Source: Sipunculus nudus (Eukaryota > Annelida > Sipuncula > Golfingiida > Sipunculidae). Taken from it: a stretch of DNA of 64,000 nt. The position numbers were made by a program, and so were the translations under genes. The stretch is taken from the NCBI GenBank assembly GCA_026874595.1, contig CM049314.1, positions 23,199,729 to 23,263,728 of the forward strand. Direction: 5' to 3'. Each line of letters begins with the position of its first letter. Position 1 is the first letter of the stretch. The notes under the pieces were generated by a model that ran no database searches, had not been told where the DNA came from, and worked only from the letters and a program-made list of their open reading frames with translations. Of this stretch, positions 37,457-50,400 are shown piece by piece.

Positions 37457-37912
37457 ACAAGTAACCTTATTTTATTTTTATTTTATTTATTTTTTTTGTG
37501 GAGGTAACCGCCTCCTTTTTTTAATGCTGACTTAACTAATTCTTAACTAAGTATGTACATCTGCAGAGTTTCCATTTCGGTTTTGGACTACTTGACAGGG
37601 CGGTAGCACTCGCTTCCTATCATTTTTAAATCCTGGTGTCACCCAGGCCCGGTGTCTTCCGCACCTGCGGGTCCTGTGTGTTTTATCATCGCCATTGCTG
37701 GTTCATAGCACCGATGAACCCCCCCAAAGACGTACTCGTATGTGAGTGATACAGGGCTGTAGGGCACAGCCTTCCCATTAAGCCTGCAGAGCGCTCACCC
37801 TGGGTGGGGGCCGACCGTGAAAACCCTCACCGCCTCGGCTGAGATTCGAACCCATGATCTCCCGGCTTTGAGTCCTGCGCTCTACACCTGAGCCACAGAA
37901 GCCGGTTCAAGT
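37457..37912 (-). repeat. tRNA-derived SINE inserted in copy B
   Basis: Read on the minus strand, the head is tRNA-like. A-box TGGCTCAGGTGTAGAGCG is followed by B-box GGTTCGAATC about 35 bases later, and the 3' end is an A-rich tail (AAATAAAATAAAAATAAAAT). CAAGTAA flanks both ends (about 37,455 and 37,908), a likely target duplication. Copy A lacks it at about 19,565-19,580. Confidence 0.75.
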
Positions 37913-38189
37913 AATTTTCTTTCTTGGCAAGTTTCTGTTGTAAATCAAAGAAGTGTTCGAGTATAACATTAAGTTGATATGTATTACTTGACAATTGTAG
38001 TACAGGCATGCTGCCTTAGTAATTATGACTGGCAGAACAACCAACAACATATAAAAAAGAATTTGGTAATTCTGTGATTGTTTCCTCCTTCCCTGTTCTC
38101 ATATCGCTTCCTTCTTCTCATACCATATGTTCAGTGGGCATTTATTTTTTACCGTAAGGCCTTCGATGGACATGTGTATACAAGGGGAA

Positions 38190-38616
38190 AATGCAGATAG
38201 TGAACAGACGATTTAACTGTTGAGGTTCGTTTAAATCGGAATGAAGTGTACAAACACGCGCATGCTACATATATTTAGTTCCGTTTTGTTTTTTTGTGTA
38301 TCACAACTGAGTACACGTTCATTCATTTACATCCCTGATAATTCCGTTTGTTTTATCAAAATAGTAAATTGGTTCAGTACAATAAAGTAAACTCAGATAG
38401 TGATCAGACGAACTAACTGTTGAGGTTCGCTAAAATCGGAATGAAGTGTACAAACACGCTACCACGGTGGTGTAAGGAGGCTCGCGCGCATGCTACATAT
38501 ATTTATTTCCGTTTTGTTTTGTGTGTATCGGAACTGAGTACACGTTCATTCATTTACATCCCTGCTAATTCCGTTTGTTTTATGGAAATAGTAAATTGGT
38601 TCAGTACAATAAAGTG
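38190..38616. repeat. ~200 bp tandem duplication, copy B
   Basis: GAATGAAGTGTACAAACACG ... ACTGAGTACACGTTCATTCA ... TTGGTTCAGTACAATAAAGT appears twice (about 38,190-38,388 and 38,395-38,616). The copy A counterpart (19,790-20,035) is single. Confidence 0.8.
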
Positions 38617-39194
38617 ATGTATACGTACGTGTTTCTACCGAAGACATGACTGAAGTGTGGTGCCCGATCCACCTGAGCGTAATCCTAAGCCTTCTGGCTC
38701 CAGGGCATGCAACCAAAGACACGGTTACATCATATATATGAATGATGCTATAGGCGGTCAAGAAATGCAGAGCAGCAGAGCGAATCAGAGTGTGAATCTG
38801 GGTCGTTTAAAAATAGCATTGGACACAACTGATAATTACAGTTTATTTGTAACACGTTCGCTTGACTTTAATCAGTTTTTCCATAAATATATCCTAGAAC
38901 GGTACACGGCCTTAATGAAAGCGTTCTCTATCACTGAATCCATGAGTTACTGTTGCTCATGTTTTAGGCCTTATACCAGCATTATACTAAATGCATAATT
39001 TCAAGAAAAAGTAGAGTACAGCGCACAGGAAATTGAACGACTTAATATATAGGGAAATATCATATCCTTCTTCAGAATGAAATATATTTTTCGCTCCAGT
39101 TGTTTCAGTCGGCAAGTACAGTTTTGGATACTATGAGATCTAATACACGAGACTTTAGATATGCAGGCAATAAATTAGAAGGTCCGTTGGACTG

Positions 39195-39665
39195 TCTTCA
39201 TAATCTTTTGGATTCTCCCACTTGGTAGGTGAGCCATATGTGAAAGATCAAAGGATTGGGATGAAAGGTTCGGCTTAAAATGCATCCACATGCTTTTACA
39301 AAGAAGTGGGTCCTGTGACCTTGACCTTTGACCGCAAAATACTTATGGTTCTTCTTCTGTTGGTAGGTGAGCTGTATGTGGAAGATGAAAGGTTTGAGAT
39401 AAAAATTTTGGCTATAAGAATTTCTTCTGGGGGGATGCAAGCACACCCCGTAACTCGGAGACTATATGGCGGAGTGACCTAATTTCAGGTCTGCAAGGAG
39501 ATCTTTTTAGAACCTCTAAGGCTGCAAAGGGTTCATGATCCTTGCCCTTACAGTTAGATTTGTGCCCTGCTAACAGACGGACGGTCAGGCTGGACAGACC
39601 GAAGGACGACAGGCAAAGACCCTTCGCTATAGCACAGCATGACTGATAGTCAGCTGAGCTAAAAA
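39195..39665 (+). repeat. GACCTT-monomer/AGCTGAGCTAAAA composite repeat
   Basis: Two GTCCTGTGACCTTGACCTTT-type monomers are followed by a terminal module with repeated GACGGAC and the end CAGCTGAGCTAAAA. The same composite occurs at 44,060-44,985. It sits exactly at the right edge of segmental copy B. Mechanism and class are unknown to me. Confidence 0.75.
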
Positions 39666-39684
39666 CTTTAATAAAAGCTACAGT

Positions 39685-40350
39685 TTTTGGTCAATTCCTA
39701 TCACTTTTCAGAATTTAGAAGCTAATGATTCGTGTGAATGATATGGAAATTAAATCAACAGTGCCTACATTGAAAAAATGTGCCATAGCTAAATTTGGGC
39801 AAAATATAAGGTACTGATTTTATATTTATGCGACTAAATTATAAAATTTGTAATATTCACATCTAATTTTGGGTATACAATTGAGTTTTGATAAAATGAA
39901 GTTATACTCCTGAAAAAGTCTTTAGTTTCAGCAATTCTTATGATAAGTGAGTAAATATATTTCCTGATTTTTTACGAGGTGCATTATGTTTGGGCCCACA
40001 ACTTCAACAAATCATGCAATGCTGTCCTAATTTTGGTATGTACATAGGAAATATATGGAAAAATATGCATACTGAATATGATCAAAATCAGATCAGTTGT
40101 TTTGATATTAGGCATTCTTGAAATGGAACAATGGGTTTTAAGTGGAAAACGGAGCCATCTTGAAGGAACAAAGTCTTAGTGACCCAATTTTTAGTATGGT
40201 AGGAGATTTTGGGGACATCTAACTGTATTCAAAATTTTGGATTTGTAAGTCCAACGGTTTCAAAATATGCCCTGTTAATGGCAGGACGGCCATACGGACA
40301 AAGGACCATGATTATAGCTCAGATGACTTCTAGTCAGCTGAGCTAAAATT
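39685..40350 (+). repeat. AGCTCAGCTGA-ended repeat, copy 1
   Basis: The body (AATTTAGAAGCTAATGATTC ... GTACTGATTTTATATTTATG ...) matches 49,115-49,690 on the same strand and 60,767-61,470 on the opposite strand. The end module AGTCAGCTGAGCTAAAA is shared with the GACCTT composite repeats. Confidence 0.8.
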
Positions 40351-41318
40351 CTTGTCCATCAGAGAACACAATCTAATGACTAAGTGCAATATTTAACTGC
40401 AGAGGATTTTTTTAATAATCACATAAGGAATTCATATCTGTTTGTTATTCGCAGTTTGCAAATTGCTATGATGAAAGCCATTTCAGATTTAACAAATATG
40501 TATATAAAAGCACTAGATAAATAGCCAGACATTTTTTATTGTTGCATATTTTGGATTTCACAATTACATGGACCGGCCGCTTGTACCTGTAACACTGACA
40601 GTTAACGTGTCCCAGTGCAACCCATCTACACATTCAACAGCCACATAAATAAAAGGAACTATATATATAAATATTTGAAACTCTTTACTGGACAATCACA
40701 TACACGTGCACTTATGCAAAAGAAAACAAGTATCCATTTATTGTCTAGTCATACAAGATTAATTAGACATTATGCACTTCGAATTTAAAGCATGGAAAAT
40801 ATGTATGAAAAGAGATACCAGTGGACATAAACCTACTTGTGAAAAACTACATCATGTTTAATTAATGATTACCATAAAATTCACACCTTTTACGATTAGC
40901 TACATGTATTGAAAAAGTCAAAATGACAATTTGATACATAAATTGTGTACTTAACATGATTAATACACAAATTAATAGCTGTATTTACATATATATTTAT
41001 TTACACTTTCTTTACGAAACTATCATGATAAAAGTACATATTAACAACTGATCAATCATTGGTGACAAATTTACTTACAACATCTTCGTGTACATATAAT
41101 CATGTTTCTGTACTATGCTCTATGATGGTCTCAGAGGGTTTCAACACAGAAAAATTAATGTTAAAAATTAGTGTTTGTCTATACAGATAACCCAATCTCT
41201 GTTTCCATGAGTTCTTACATGCTTCCAAATAATCAAATAATAAAACCCATGAAGTACTAATACACTGTAGAATGACAAGTAAAGTTCTTTTCTTGTAAAG
41301 TCCTAACGAATGAATGAA
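40351..41318. other. Non-coding, downstream of EMC5 gene
   Basis: AT-rich, without recognisable exons. A second minus-strand AATAAA lies at 40,996-41,001. Confidence 0.5.
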
Positions 41319-41324
41319 TTTATT
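41319..41324 (-). terminator. Candidate polyadenylation signal of EMC5/MMGT1
   Basis: AATAAA on the minus strand, about 80 bases after the stop codon. Position and match fit; no transcript evidence. Confidence 0.5.
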
Positions 41325-41404
41325 GGCAACATTAGAAAACTTCCATATTATTTCATAATTTTCACTTTGGGAATTCATAAACTTTAAAAAAGCAAGGACG
41401 GGGG

Positions 41405-41495
41405 CTATCTTTCTTGTGGTGGAAGTCTGTGGAGAACTTGTCCTCTGTGTGCAAATATACTGAAGGATGAACGGTTGCCTAATGTCTCCCAAGAT
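41405..41495 (-). CDS. MMGT1: EMC5/MMGT1 exon 4
   Basis: 91 bases, acceptor TTTTTTCAG|ATCTTGGGAG. It encodes SWETLGNRSSFSIFAHRG then QVLHRLPPQER and a TAG stop. The human counterpart is [20 protein letters not shown]. A duplicate of the acceptor lies 120 bases upstream. Confidence 0.9.
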
Positions 41496-44400
41496 CTGAA
41501 AAAAAAACCAATAAGACATAGAACCTTGCAATACAAAGCAGCGGTTACACTAAAAAATATCTGGGATGGCTGCAGTGTATAACGGCTGCATGAGGAGTGA
41601 AAATTCTCCCAAGATCTGAAAAACAGAATCCACCTCAATTAACAGTGTTGTGGTGCTCTAGCCTCTAGTCTGTAAACCTTGTAAGAATAAAGCATCAAGG
41701 GTGTAAAAAAGAAAAACTTGATTATATTATGATCCAGACTCAAGTTGCATTACTTTTAATCATGTTTCTGCAAATGATGCTTCAATTGAGTAAGTGTCAT
41801 GTCTACAATTATCATCCGAAAGAAAACTCTGGAGAGCAAAAATGGTCCAGTATTTATACCTAATAAGGAAAATTTGGAGGAAAGTATTGGTGTGTCAAAT
41901 ATCCAGGAAAAATCTTCAGTACTTGCAAAGCCAGGGTCTATGCGGGTCACAATAAATGAATAATCCTCGAATTGCACAAATATGACCTTGATCATAAAGG
42001 TCAAGGTCACCAGTACCTAAAATATTCTGAGAACAAAGTTAAAACAACTTAGTATCAAATGTGAGTGAAAAAATACACAATACTGTAGCAGTTATTGTGT
42101 TCACAAGACAGTAACCATAATGTTCCTGATTTGACCTTGATGATCCTGATCAAGGTCAATGGGTTTTAAACTGATCCGAGAACTTGGTAGGAACAATTGG
42201 TGTTCCAATTTTGAGGACAAAATGTGAAATACTTTAAATTTTATGGGGTTCACAAAAATTTTACATTTCAGCAGATTTGACCTTGAAGATGAAGGTAAGT
42301 GGTTACCCAATTTTTGGACTCTTCCAGGAACAACAAGTGTTTCAAATTTTAGAGGAAAATATGAAGCCCTTCATAATTTATTGTCCCGTTCACCAGACAA
42401 TAACTAAAATTCGACTGATTTGACCTTGAAGATTCTGGTCAAGGTCAGCAGGTTTCAAACTCCTTCAAGAACTTGGTGGGAGCAACTGGTGAACCAAATT
42501 TGAGGACAAAATGTTGAATACTTCACAAGGTATGGGGTTCACAAACAAGTGACCCATGGGTCATGACGCTCAGCTGCCAAGCATGACCTGTGACATCATG
42601 GACTGAGATTCACAACTTCCAGTCAAATTTTGAAGAACCAATTTGCCAATTTGTTGAAAATTTTCTATGACAACAGAAATATATATCACCTATGTCTGGT
42701 TAAAACACAGTGAATTGATGGTCTGTGGATAATGCATGATTGTTAAGCTATCAGGAACTATTCCAACAGCTTGCTTGAAACCTGTCAGTCTCAAAAGGAA
42801 CACCACAAAGGGCAAATATAAGATCAAAATATATAGCAAAAATCAAGGAAATACATGCAAGAATTATTGAGAAACAGGTGCTTCTGTATGAATTTTTATT
42901 CAATACAAGCCAACGGTACTGCACTTTTATAAATGATGGTAATATTTATTCAGAAATATTTGACCCAATCCTTTACATGATTACATAAATATACATCCAA
43001 CTGCATTCACTTTAACTGTTCTTGAGATAATATGATCAAAAGGAATTAAAAGATGGTTGCCTGGTGGCCATATTGGACTTCTGACAAGTCTGAAATCAGA
43101 CAACAAACATTCTCTAAATCGGACCAAACATTAAAGAAAAATTACTGAAACTGCACTGAAGATAGAATTTCTAAGGTGGCTAACTGGCAGACATAATGGA
43201 TTTCTGACAAGTATGACATCTGATATCCCACATTCTCCAATAAGAGACCAAACTTAGGGCAAATTATCCAGTAATAAATGCCCAAAATAATTCAAAAGGC
43301 ATGTCCAGGCCCTCATATCAGATTTATAGATATGCAATTGTAAAAAGTGTAAGTCCAATATTTTTTATTATCACTCTGCTTTTCAATGGGGTCAGCAGGG
43401 TAGGTAAACTGCCAAACCTGAAAGAAAAGAAATGCAGAAAGCATGACTAAGAGTCTTGAAATAAAACAAAAAGCCATCCTAAATCAAGGTACACATCCAC
43501 ATATTATGAGAACAAACACTTGCTTTTATATGTGGTGATATATATTAAAATATTCAGATATCTAGGAAACTAAGTTTATTGCTAGGATTCCATAAAATAA
43601 ACTGCAAAATGTTCCCATCATCTTATAAATCAGTAGCTAAACACTAATACTATACTCTCATAGTCTTAATGCCTGGCTGAAGCATTCTGACAACAGTGTT
43701 TTTGTTATGATGTAACCAGGTACTTATCACTGAGCCTTATCACTTAATAGGCTGATACAAAAGGGAGTCATATGTCACCAGTGTCACTCACAATTACAGC
43801 CACACAGGCAGATGTACCAGCTGGAGTGGGATGGTTATATATACAAGAAAAATAGAGATGGTCTATAAAATAAGTAATTGTGAACATCCCTGACCTATGA
43901 CCTTGGCCTTTTGCCCATATATCAACTGGATTCTTTCTAAATGATGGGTAACTACTGACCACTTAAATCTGGTGTAATTACTTGGCAACCAATGGGTGAA
44001 TAACTTTGACCTGCAACCTTAAACCTGCTGACCAGCTGACCCCAAAATCAATAAGTTATTTATTCAAGCAAAAAGACCCATAAATATGAAGTTTGAGTCA
44101 AACTGAGTGATGCATAGATGTGGCATATGTGAAAGACTGAAGGTTTGGGTTGAACAGTTACACTTGAAATATGCTCACAAGCATTTAGAACAATTAAATA
44201 TTGTGACCTTGACCTTTGTCTTTTTGACCTCAACATCAATAGGCTTCTTCCCTTATTGGTAGGTAAGCCATATATGACAGATGGAAGGTACAGATTGAAA
44301 AGTTTGCCTGAAAATGACTCCACGCAAGAAGTGGGTGCTGTGAACTTGACCTTTGACCTCAAAATCAACAGGTCTTTTCCCCTGTTGGCAGAGAAGCGAT

Positions 44401-47400
44401 GTCAGTGCTGGAAGGTTTGGAATGAAAAGTCTACCTTGAAATGTGTCCACTACCTTTTCAAAGAAGTGGATCCTGTGACCCTGACCTTTGACCTTCTGAC
44501 CTCAAAATCTATAGGATTCTTCTCCAACTTAGTAGGTGAGCTATGTGTGAAAGATCAAAGAATTGGGATGAAAGGGTTGGCTTAAAATGCATCCACAGGC
44601 TTTTCAAAGAAGAGGCTCCTGTGACCTTGACCTTTGACCCTTTGACCTCAAAAAAATTATGGTTCTTCCCCTGTTGGAAGGTGAGCTGTATGTGAAAGAT
44701 GGAAGGTTTGGGATGAAAATTTTGTCTCAAAGAGTTATTTCTGGGGGGTGCAAACACACCCCATAACTTCGAGAATATAGGTCGCAGTGACCTAATTTCA
44801 GCTTTGCAAGGAGATCTTTTTATAACCTCTAACACTGCATAGGGTTCATGGCCCTAGCCCCTACAGTTACGATTTGTGCCCTGCTAACGGACGGACGGCT
44901 GGCCGGATGGACAGACGGAAGGACGACGGACAAAGACCCATCGCTATAGCCCAGCATGACTGAAAGTCAGCTGAGCTAAAAATTTACATTTTGGAGCATT
45001 TACAACAATGAGCATTTCAAATTTCAGATGAAAATATAATTCACAAGAAATCCTACAGGCGACAGACTATGGCACTGAAAAAAACATGTCTTCCCTTGGG
45101 AGGCGGGGGGGACATAAATATATGAAAAATATCTAAGAAATAGTATTTTTCTTTAATCGATTACACATATTTTAATATCAGATAAATTTGTATTGGGGCA
45201 CCTACTGTCATTTGTTGCAATGTACAGTCAGTATGCTAAAATACCAATAGGGTTAATTCTGTGGAAGGAAGAATATTGTACATATCACATGCTTTGGATC
45301 CACACAAAGAAGCTAAGATTTTGAATTTGGTAAACACTTTGTAATTAAACTGAATAAATGGCATTCAAAAGGTATGTCATCAAAAGAACACAAAGGCAGC
45401 CAGTAAGACAAAAGCATACAAGAACTGTTGCATGGACTTTTAAACATTATTCATAGGACATGGATTGCACAAACAGTTTTTGCAACTTATACCAGGCACT
45501 CTCCATAGCTACGGTGGTGGCTTTTGGTAGTGTCCAGAGCTCCAGGAAACTCGTGAACCCAGGGAAACCACCCGCCTAAGATGGGCAACAGCTACTCGCT
45601 CTCAGTCACATCCATGCCAGGGTTGGAACTGAGTTGCCAATGGAGAAAACAGCATTTTGACCTGAACTACCTACTCAAGTATTTGTAGCAGGAGGTGGAA
45701 CATCTCTATATTAAATTTACCTTCTATGTATCCAACATGTGGTCTAAAGGCATGCGCTGTGTCGGCATTTATCATTGTGGTGACAATGTCAGACATACTC
45801 AATTGAATTACACCTCTCATATGATATCGATGTCACAAATGATTGGTTCTTGAACACTGAGTTGAATATAACCAAGTAAACCCTACTCAACCTGAACCTT
45901 TGGTGTGTGTCAAAGTTCATATATTGGTCAAAACCCACAGATCTCAAATGTGGCCCAGACCAATGGAGGCCAACAAGAGGCTTTGTGGGTCAGCTGAGAC
46001 ACTGCCACAGACTGTGGAGTTTGCCTTACTAAAGTCAGTCCCGCTACCCCTGTCCACCTGATTCTTTGCAATTATCTCTACATAAGACAAACTTGCCAAA
46101 TACACTAATGGCAAAAAGAGGCAAATGTATAACTATTGATACCTTACCTGCTTATGATGCAAAAAATTTATTTACTTTATGGCCGGGTAAACATGTCTCA
46201 TATATAGAGGTTCATGGCATCCCTACTATGTTGCCATTGTTTATCCTCCTTGCATATGGATATAAAGTAATGTGACGTAACATTGAAGCGCGTGCACACG
46301 GAGAATACAAGTCTCACTGTAAAGTCCAGGGTTGGTTTTCTACCTGGTAGCATGGGTAGAAACTAAGGTAAAAATGGTAGAAATACTTCCTAACAGGTAG
46401 AAATGGTAGAAATAGGGGGAAAATAGGTAGAAACCTCAGCTGGCCTAACTGAAATAAGTTAAAGTGGCATATTTTAGTTAATGCAGAAATAATGAAAGCA
46501 TAACCAGTCAGCAAACAAGATAATAAAAAAAATTTTTATAAAAAACATAAAAAAAATACAATTCAAACCAATAAATGAAGTTTTTTTTACAAAAGTGTTC
46601 TTCATGCCAAATAATTTCTTTGGTATGTACACATGTATGTACAGTTTTTTCTCCAATTCTTTGTTGAATCCTATAATCTTAATTCACTAATTGTATTTGT
46701 AAATGTACAGATCTGTGCAATATAATTATGATGATTTAGGTTACTCTCCTGTTTGTTTGAACATCAGGTTCTTCATTAGTCCAGATGTACTGGACTGATC
46801 AGAGGATGAGCTGGCATTTGGTTTATTTACAGAGGCACATTTGGCATGATGAATTTTTATTCTCTTAGTTTGGTAAGTTGTTAATTTCCACCTAGCTTAA
46901 AGTAACCATATTCTTTTGCACCCACCTTGACAGACATAACGTGTTCCCATATTGGGGCTTTAGGTCTTTCTCCCATGTACCTGACTTTTACTGTATTATG
47001 CAGATTTAATTGAAGAGTCAGGTGTAGCACAAGGTAAGAACTGGTGGTTCTGCATATCAGTAATTACCCTGGTTATTTTCGTACAGGGTAGAAACCTGCC
47101 AACCCAACTGTAAACAGGTCGCAGCTCCTGATTATTGGTCCCATAAAAGTTGGTGCCTCTTTAGTACGTCACGTCTATTATGACGTAGTCACTATTCTCT
47201 TATATGCCTATTTCACAGATTAGTGGCAAGATGTCACGACAGGATAGACTAGTTGCTCATAAAATGGTTTTAAATTGTTTATAGGAAAATGCCATAATGT
47301 AGGCTATTATTTCCATAATAGTTAATTACGCATTTTCCTCTTTCTGCCTTAAGGAAAACAAGTTTTGGCGTCCACTGACTCACAAAAAAATAATCTGAAA

Positions 47401-50400
47401 AAAAAACAGGTGGACAGGGTTGCAGGTAGGGACTATACTGGATTAAAAATCTGATACCAGCATGGCCAGGGATGCAGAAGAAGAAGAATAAATTGGTCCC
47501 TCTACTTGCAGAGGACATGATGTTGTTAATAACATACTTTTTATCCAGCTCTACTGTCGCTCGTATTTCTTTGAATTCTCCTGCCACCTGTGCTACTCCA
47601 TAACATGTCACTAACAGACCGAGAAGGCACTGGAGGTAGATCTGAAAAATGAAATGTATAAAACTTACAATCATTAACAAACACAATATCACATATAAAA
47701 GTAGTACATATGTACCAAAAAGTGGCCCATAGATCATGACACTCCGCTGACAAGCAGGCAATTGATGCAGAAGATTTACGACTGCTGGTTATATTTTTTA
47801 AAAGAATTTATAGCCAATTTTGTACAAAGCAATATAATTTGATAGTCCTGGGTAAGTATATGACTGAGGAGATATTACTGTGTGATGAAACAGAGGTTGC
47901 TTAAATACGTCACATGAGAAAGGTTAATACAACTAGCAATCCACTAAGACATCAACTTCCACACTATATCTAGGGTGAGGCTATCTGTGGATACGCTCTT
48001 TACACAGCGCTTTACCCATAGGCCAACTACCTATATAATAAGCGCTGTTTGTTATGACCTTGTATCCTGAATCTCTACACCAGAGGGGAGCACTGTATTT
48101 TGGTCCAATCAGATGAGACCCTGTGCTGAAGACAACACAGTTTACCAGCCAAGCGAGGAATACACAGAGCAATGTTGTTCATTTTGTTTTGAGTGACAGC
48201 TCATCGCCCAGGCAACCGTTTGAACAGGCCACAGGCCCAGAGAGAATTGCCCCACACATGGTTTCTGAGCGGAGCCTGATGCCTGTCGAGTGTTTGACTT
48301 GCATTTGGTTGTCTGCTCGTCACATCAGCAGTTTTTTTTCAGCAGACAGGCCAATCACCACCAACTGGTGTTTAAATGCATCATAAATGGTCAAAGCAGG
48401 CAGCGCGAAAATCTGTAGCTTCTTTAGAAGCGCAAGATTTCAGCTGCCTCGGGAGCGTTATCTGTGGAATGTTGCAATATATTATGTATTGTGGTAATTA
48501 TACAACAACAAAATATTTTCTGCTTGTTAACTGTTTTTCTGTTTTTATGACAGGTCAGAAAGGTAAATGTCATTAGTCGAACATACTGACATCTTTAATG
48601 AGCACTTGTCTGAGTAATATTTTAAATTTTGTTATAAATATAAACAAACAAATTTAACACCTGGAAATTTATATTAATTTAATATCATCAACTGCATCCT
48701 TGTCTATCATTAATTTGCTTCATATAATTCCTAATAGTAAACAATTTTATTTAGTTATTCTTTTTTAAAATTGAAAAGTAAAATACCCAATGGTGACTGC
48801 ATGGTGTCATTTGGAATACATTTTCTGACATCCATGGAAGATTCTCAAAACATCAGTAATTGCAAGGTAATTCCCTGTTACTCATCAACTATTAAATTCC
48901 TTTCCCATAAATTTTTCTTAAAATTGTTATTATAAACCAATAAATTTTTTAAAATTATTGTTTATTGTTATGTTTTTGGCCAAACAACTACTATAGGAGG
49001 GGGGTGGACAGTTAGATCCAGCTGAAGCCACCAGGGAGCTGGCTGGTTGCAGAGTATGCCTCGCTTCAAGCATGCATAATTGGCATGGAAGGTCAACAAG
49101 AGGAGCTACAGTTCTGGTCAATTCCTTTCAAATTTCAGAATTTAGAAGCTGAAATCCTTACATGTTCATGATATGAAAATTAAATCAAAAGTGCTTACAG
49201 GGAAAAAATGTGCCATGGCCAAAGATGGGCAAAATTTAAGGTACTGATTTTATATTTATGCGAATGACTTATAAAATTTGTAATATTCAGATCTAATTTT
49301 CGGTATACAACTGAATCTTAATTAAATGAAGTTATATCCATGAAAACTTCAGCAATTCTTATGTAAAGCGAGTTTACAAATATTTCCTGCTGTCTTATTT
49401 TGGTATACAATTGAATCTTAATTAAATGAAGTTATATCCCTGAAAAAAAGTCTCTAGCTTCGTCAATTCTTATGTAAAGCAAGTTTACAAATATATTTCC
49501 TGATCTTTTACAAGGTGCATTATGTTCAGGCAAATAACTTCAACAAATTACGCAATACTGACCTTATATTTGGTATGTACATAGGAAATGTATGGAAGAA
49601 TATGACAAAAACAGAGCAGTGGTTTTGATATGAGGCAGTCTTGAAGTGTAACAGCAGGTTTTTAATGGAACAGAGATTTTTCCATAATATCTTGAAATTA
49701 AAGAAACATTACAAGTTATTCCACAGACTCTCAGACCAAACTATATAAGGAGAGAATTATCTTGTTATGTACAGATGTAGACAAAATATTGGAACATTTA
49801 TCAACTAGGGATTGTGGAAGAGCAACAATGACAAAGTACAGGGTGCTCATCGCCCCCTTCACCACCCCAACCCCCCCCCCCCCCCCCCCCGAGGAGAGAA
49901 AATTGATCCATGATAAATATGAGCCACAGTCTGTAAAAAAATTATCTTAAAGTCTGATGTGGCCTAAACCAACTATGCTTTTACCAGTCCATGTTTTGTT
50001 CATGAATTTTGTTTATAATTTTCTCAGTTTTTCTCTGTCTAATTTTTTCCTAAATTTTGAGTGTGAATGAATAAAATGTTGAGCATACCCTTTCCACAAC
50101 ATCAATGGAAGCTATAGTATCAATCATCAGAATTATATTGGCAGATTGTAAAATTCTGATTTAAATCACAATTGATCAATGTTTTTAAACTTTAATTTTT
50201 ATAATTATTTAACTTATACCCTGATCTGTACGGACTGTAGTGGTTGCTGCACTGTTGAAGCAACTGCTACTATTCAAGTGTTCATAATGCACACTGAAAT
50301 AGGTACCTGGCTCCAGAAAGTTGTGAAAAAATGTCATATGTGGCTAAGAAAATCAGCATATTATCTTAATTAAATGGCCAATTTCAACTACATGTACCTG

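Larger units (their letters stand above)
20620..39190. repeat. Tandem segmental duplication, copy B
   Basis: Direct repeat of copy A (see its landmarks). The left junction falls where GTCCGTTGGAC at 20,597 passes into sequence matching 2,100 onward. At the right end the same GTCCGTTGGAC (39,181) is followed by a GACCTT-type repeat. Copy-specific insertions include 28,836-30,976, about 33,500-33,870 and 37,457-37,912. Confidence 0.85.

Noticed and set aside
37840-37910. tRNA gene
   Set aside because: A and B boxes are present, but it is followed by a long SINE body with an A-rich tail and target duplication; it is a SINE head.
47279-47761. 160-codon frame taken as a whole protein
   Set aside because: Only 47,538-47,641 is exon 3 of EMC5; the rest reads through both splice sites into intron.
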